The position numbers were made by a program, and so were the translations under genes. Under the pieces are notes generated by a model. It had not been told where the DNA came from. It did not search any database and saw only the letters and a list, made by a program, of their open reading frames with translations. From the NCBI GenBank assembly GCA_029850565.1, contig JARCRR010000030.1, positions 1 through 16,385 on the forward strand: DNA of 16,385 nucleotides, read 5' to 3'. The stretch is from Gallionella sp. Its GTDB lineage: Bacteria; Pseudomonadota; Gammaproteobacteria; Burkholderiales; Gallionellaceae. Shown in pieces: positions 14,754 through 16,385 of this stretch (its first letter is position 1; every line of letters begins with the position of its first letter).

Positions 14754-16118
14754 ATGAGACATCTATTAGATTGGACTGCTTACGAGACCGCCGGGCAGGG
14801 CGATGCCTATGCAGGCATCCCCGCGACAGGAGGCGACTTCGCCAAAGCGGTGGCCGTGTGTATCGGTGACAAACAATGCCAGCGTAAACCCAAGGGCGTG
14901 ATGTGCCCCAGCTTCCGCGCCACCGACGACCCTGCGCATTCACCCGGCGGCAGAGTGAAAGTGCTCAAAGCCGCGCTGAACGGCGAGCTGGGTGACGACG
15001 CTTTCGCCGACCCGCGCCTCGCCGCCGCGATGGAACTCTGTGTCGGCTGCAAAGGTTGCAAGCGCGAATGTGCCAACCAAGTGGATATGGCTGCCATCAA
15101 GATCGAATATCAAGCACAACGCAATGCGCGGCTAGGCGTGTCCTTGCGCGACAGGATGGTGGCGAGTCTGCCCGAGCAATTGCAGCATCGTCATTTCGTG
15201 CGCGGCCTCATCCGCTGGCGCAACCGTGCGCCGTGGTTGGCGAAACTCGGGGAGGTGATCTTTGGGATCTCAGCGAAGCGACGATTGCCGGAACCTGCCG
15301 CAGCACCTTTCAACCTAGCGCCGAACCAGTCTCTCCCACTGCATGGGGGAGACGACAAAGACGTCATCCTCTTCGTCGATACCTTTGCTTTGCATTTCGA
15401 TCCAGAGATCGCCAGCGCTGCACATCAAGTGCTCACCGCCGCAGGCTACAACGTCAGCCTCTTGCAAGCACTGGCCGATGATGATGAACCCGAGCGTGCT
15501 TTATGTTGTGGTCGTACCTATCTCTCTTTGGGGCAGGTCGATGCGGCGCGGCATGAAGCGCAACGCATGCATCGAGCATTGCGTCCTGCCTTGGCCGCAG
15601 GCACACCCATCGTTGGGCTAGAACCTTCGTGCATCCTCTCGCTGCGCGACGATCATTTGAAACTGGGGTTGGGTGAAGACGCCGTAGCGTTATCGAAACA
15701 GGTCTATCTGTTCGAAGAATTCATCGCCAAAGAACACGACCGCAAACGTTTCACCCTCGAATTCAAAGCGCTGCCCAAAGGCATGACCTTGGTACATGGC
15801 CACTGCCACCAGAAAGCCGTCGGCGCGATGAAGTCATTGCGCAAAGTGCTGCGCCTCATCCCCGAGTTCGAGTTCGAATTCATCGAAGCCAGTTGCTGCG
15901 GCATGGCGGGTAGCTTCGGTGTGGAAGCAGAACACGCCGCCATCTCCATGCAGATGGCCGAGCTGGATCTACTGCCCGCACTGCGCGCCGCACCTGATGC
16001 CAACATCCTCGCCAACGGCTTCTCATGCAGACACCAGATACGCGAAGGGGCGGATAGGCAAGCCACGCATGTCGCCTTGCTGCTGCGCGATGCGCTCAAG
16101 GATGCAACGCCATGCTGA
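14754..16118 (+). CDS. GlpC/GlcF-like CCG-domain iron-sulfur protein, nif regulated
   Basis: A 454-residue Fe-S protein. Cluster ligands sit at Cys36, Cys42 and Cys51 (CIGDKQC...VMCPSFRAT) and at C96-x2-C-x2-C-x3-C106 (CVGCKGCKREC). Two CCG segments follow (ALCCGRTYL and EASCCGMAGSFG), with GHCHQKA between. This resembles the Fe-S half of FAD-linked oxidases, glycolate oxidase GlcF and GlpC, which pass electrons from a flavin subunit to a carrier. No flavin partner is visible here. ATG 14754 matches the family-like MRHLLDW start; the open frame upstream (to 14628) crosses the promoter and NifA sites and is not coding. A sigma-54/NifA promoter implies co-expression with nitrogenase, but the substrate is unknown. 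The next gene overlaps by 7 bp. Confidence 0.85.
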   Translation: MRHLLDWTAYETAGQGDAYAGIPATGGDFAKAVAVCIGDKQCQRKPKGVMCPSFRATDDPAHSPGGRVKVLKAALNGELGDDAFADPRLAAAMELCVGCKGCKRECANQVDMAAIKIEYQAQRNARLGVSLRDRMVASLPEQLQHRHFVRGLIRWRNRAPWLAKLGEVIFGISAKRRLPEPAAAPFNLAPNQSLPLHGGDDKDVILFVDTFALHFDPEIASAAHQVLTAAGYNVSLLQALADDDEPERALCCGRTYLSLGQVDAARHEAQRMHRALRPALAAGTPIVGLEPSCILSLRDDHLKLGLGEDAVALSKQVYLFEEFIAKEHDRKRFTLEFKALPKGMTLVHGHCHQKAVGAMKSLRKVLRLIPEFEFEFIEASCCGMAGSFGVEAEHAAISMQMAELDLLPALRAAPDANILANGFSCRHQIREGADRQATHVALLLRDALKDATPC

Positions 16119-16385
16119 CCGGGGCGATGTTGGGGCTGATGCGCCAGATTGGGCTGGACATCATCACGCTGACCGAAGAGATCGGTGAGGCCGAGTTCTT
16201 CGCTAGCCGATTCACACGCGCGGAGACCTTTCGACTGTTGGGCAACATGGTGAAGACGGCAAACGAAATACCTGTGACAGTACGCGAGCGCATGCCACAG
16301 ATCGACTGGGCAGCGTGGGATGAACTTCAGTCAAAGCTCGACCACCCATCGCAATACCCGTTCAAACTATGGGTCGTCATCAAAG
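16112..16385 (+). CDS. Small unidentified protein, possibly HepT/DUF86-like (3' end outside window)
   Basis: An open frame from ATG 16112, overlapping the preceding stop by 7 bp, runs off the window after 91 residues. The visible protein is helical (LTEEIGEAEFFASRFTRAETFRLLGN). The segment RLLGNMVKTANEIPVTVRERMPQIDWAAWDEL resembles the region before the active site of HepT/DUF86 proteins (helix, then P-x-IxW). The usual R-x4-6-H nuclease motif is not evident: where an Arg-Asn is expected the sequence reads LQSKLDH. If the family call is right, the protein may be a non-catalytic relative. Coupling to the Fe-S protein suggests shared nif control. Function unknown. Confidence 0.5.
   Translation, partial: MLTGAMLGLMRQIGLDIITLTEEIGEAEFFASRFTRAETFRLLGNMVKTANEIPVTVRERMPQIDWAAWDELQSKLDHPSQYPFKLWVVIK

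Overview
The window reads as chromosome of a free-living nitrogen-fixing proteobacterium. GC-rich codon use, a NifM/NifB/NifQ/NifO nif set, a nif flavodiiron protein and the style of the sigma-54/NifA promoters suggest a betaproteobacterium, possibly a microaerophilic Gallionellaceae- or Rhodocyclales-like lineage. That placement is inference; no rRNA or other marker gene is present.

Layout. (1) 1-267: C-terminus of a parvulin-type prolyl isomerase, most likely NifM, the end of a nif gene group lying to the left. (2) 433-7078, + strand: the conserved transglutaminase/DUF2126 - circularly permuted ATP-grasp - alpha-E (DUF403) - Anbu neighbourhood, a putative peptide-tag or peptide-modification system with a proteasome-like peptidase. 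The first gene is split by a frameshift at a (TG)5 run at 2273-2282. (3) 7091-8833: a minus-strand cyclic-nucleotide-fold protein with no HTH, a 423-bp intergenic region with a strong hairpin and a small ORF, and a second, about 70% identical Anbu gene on the + strand. (4) 14502 down to 8871, - strand: a tightly packed operon nifB - 4Fe ferredoxin - nifO - fprA (flavodiiron) - 2Fe-2S ferredoxin - FeSII/Shethna-type ferredoxin - nifQ - draG. It covers FeMo-co precursor synthesis, Mo delivery, electron transfer, O2 protection and nitrogenase reactivation. (5) 14503-14753: divergent control region with two perfect NifA upstream activator sites (TGT-N10-ACA) and two sigma-54 -24/-12 promoters facing apart. 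(6) 14754-16385, + strand: a GlpC/GlcF-like CCG-domain iron-sulfur protein, overlapped by a small unidentified (possibly HepT/DUF86-like) gene cut by the window edge.

How it fits together. The nif genes flank the Anbu block on both sides. A strong sigma-54 -24/-12 match (3855-3870) sits 25 nt plus leader before the ATP-grasp gene, and a weaker one before the transglutaminase gene. If real, these would place the ATP-grasp/alpha-E/Anbu system under sigma-54 control, perhaps in the nitrogen regulon. Together with the Anbu duplication, this is the most unusual signal in the window. No tRNA, rRNA, CRISPR array, insertion sequence or prophage was seen.
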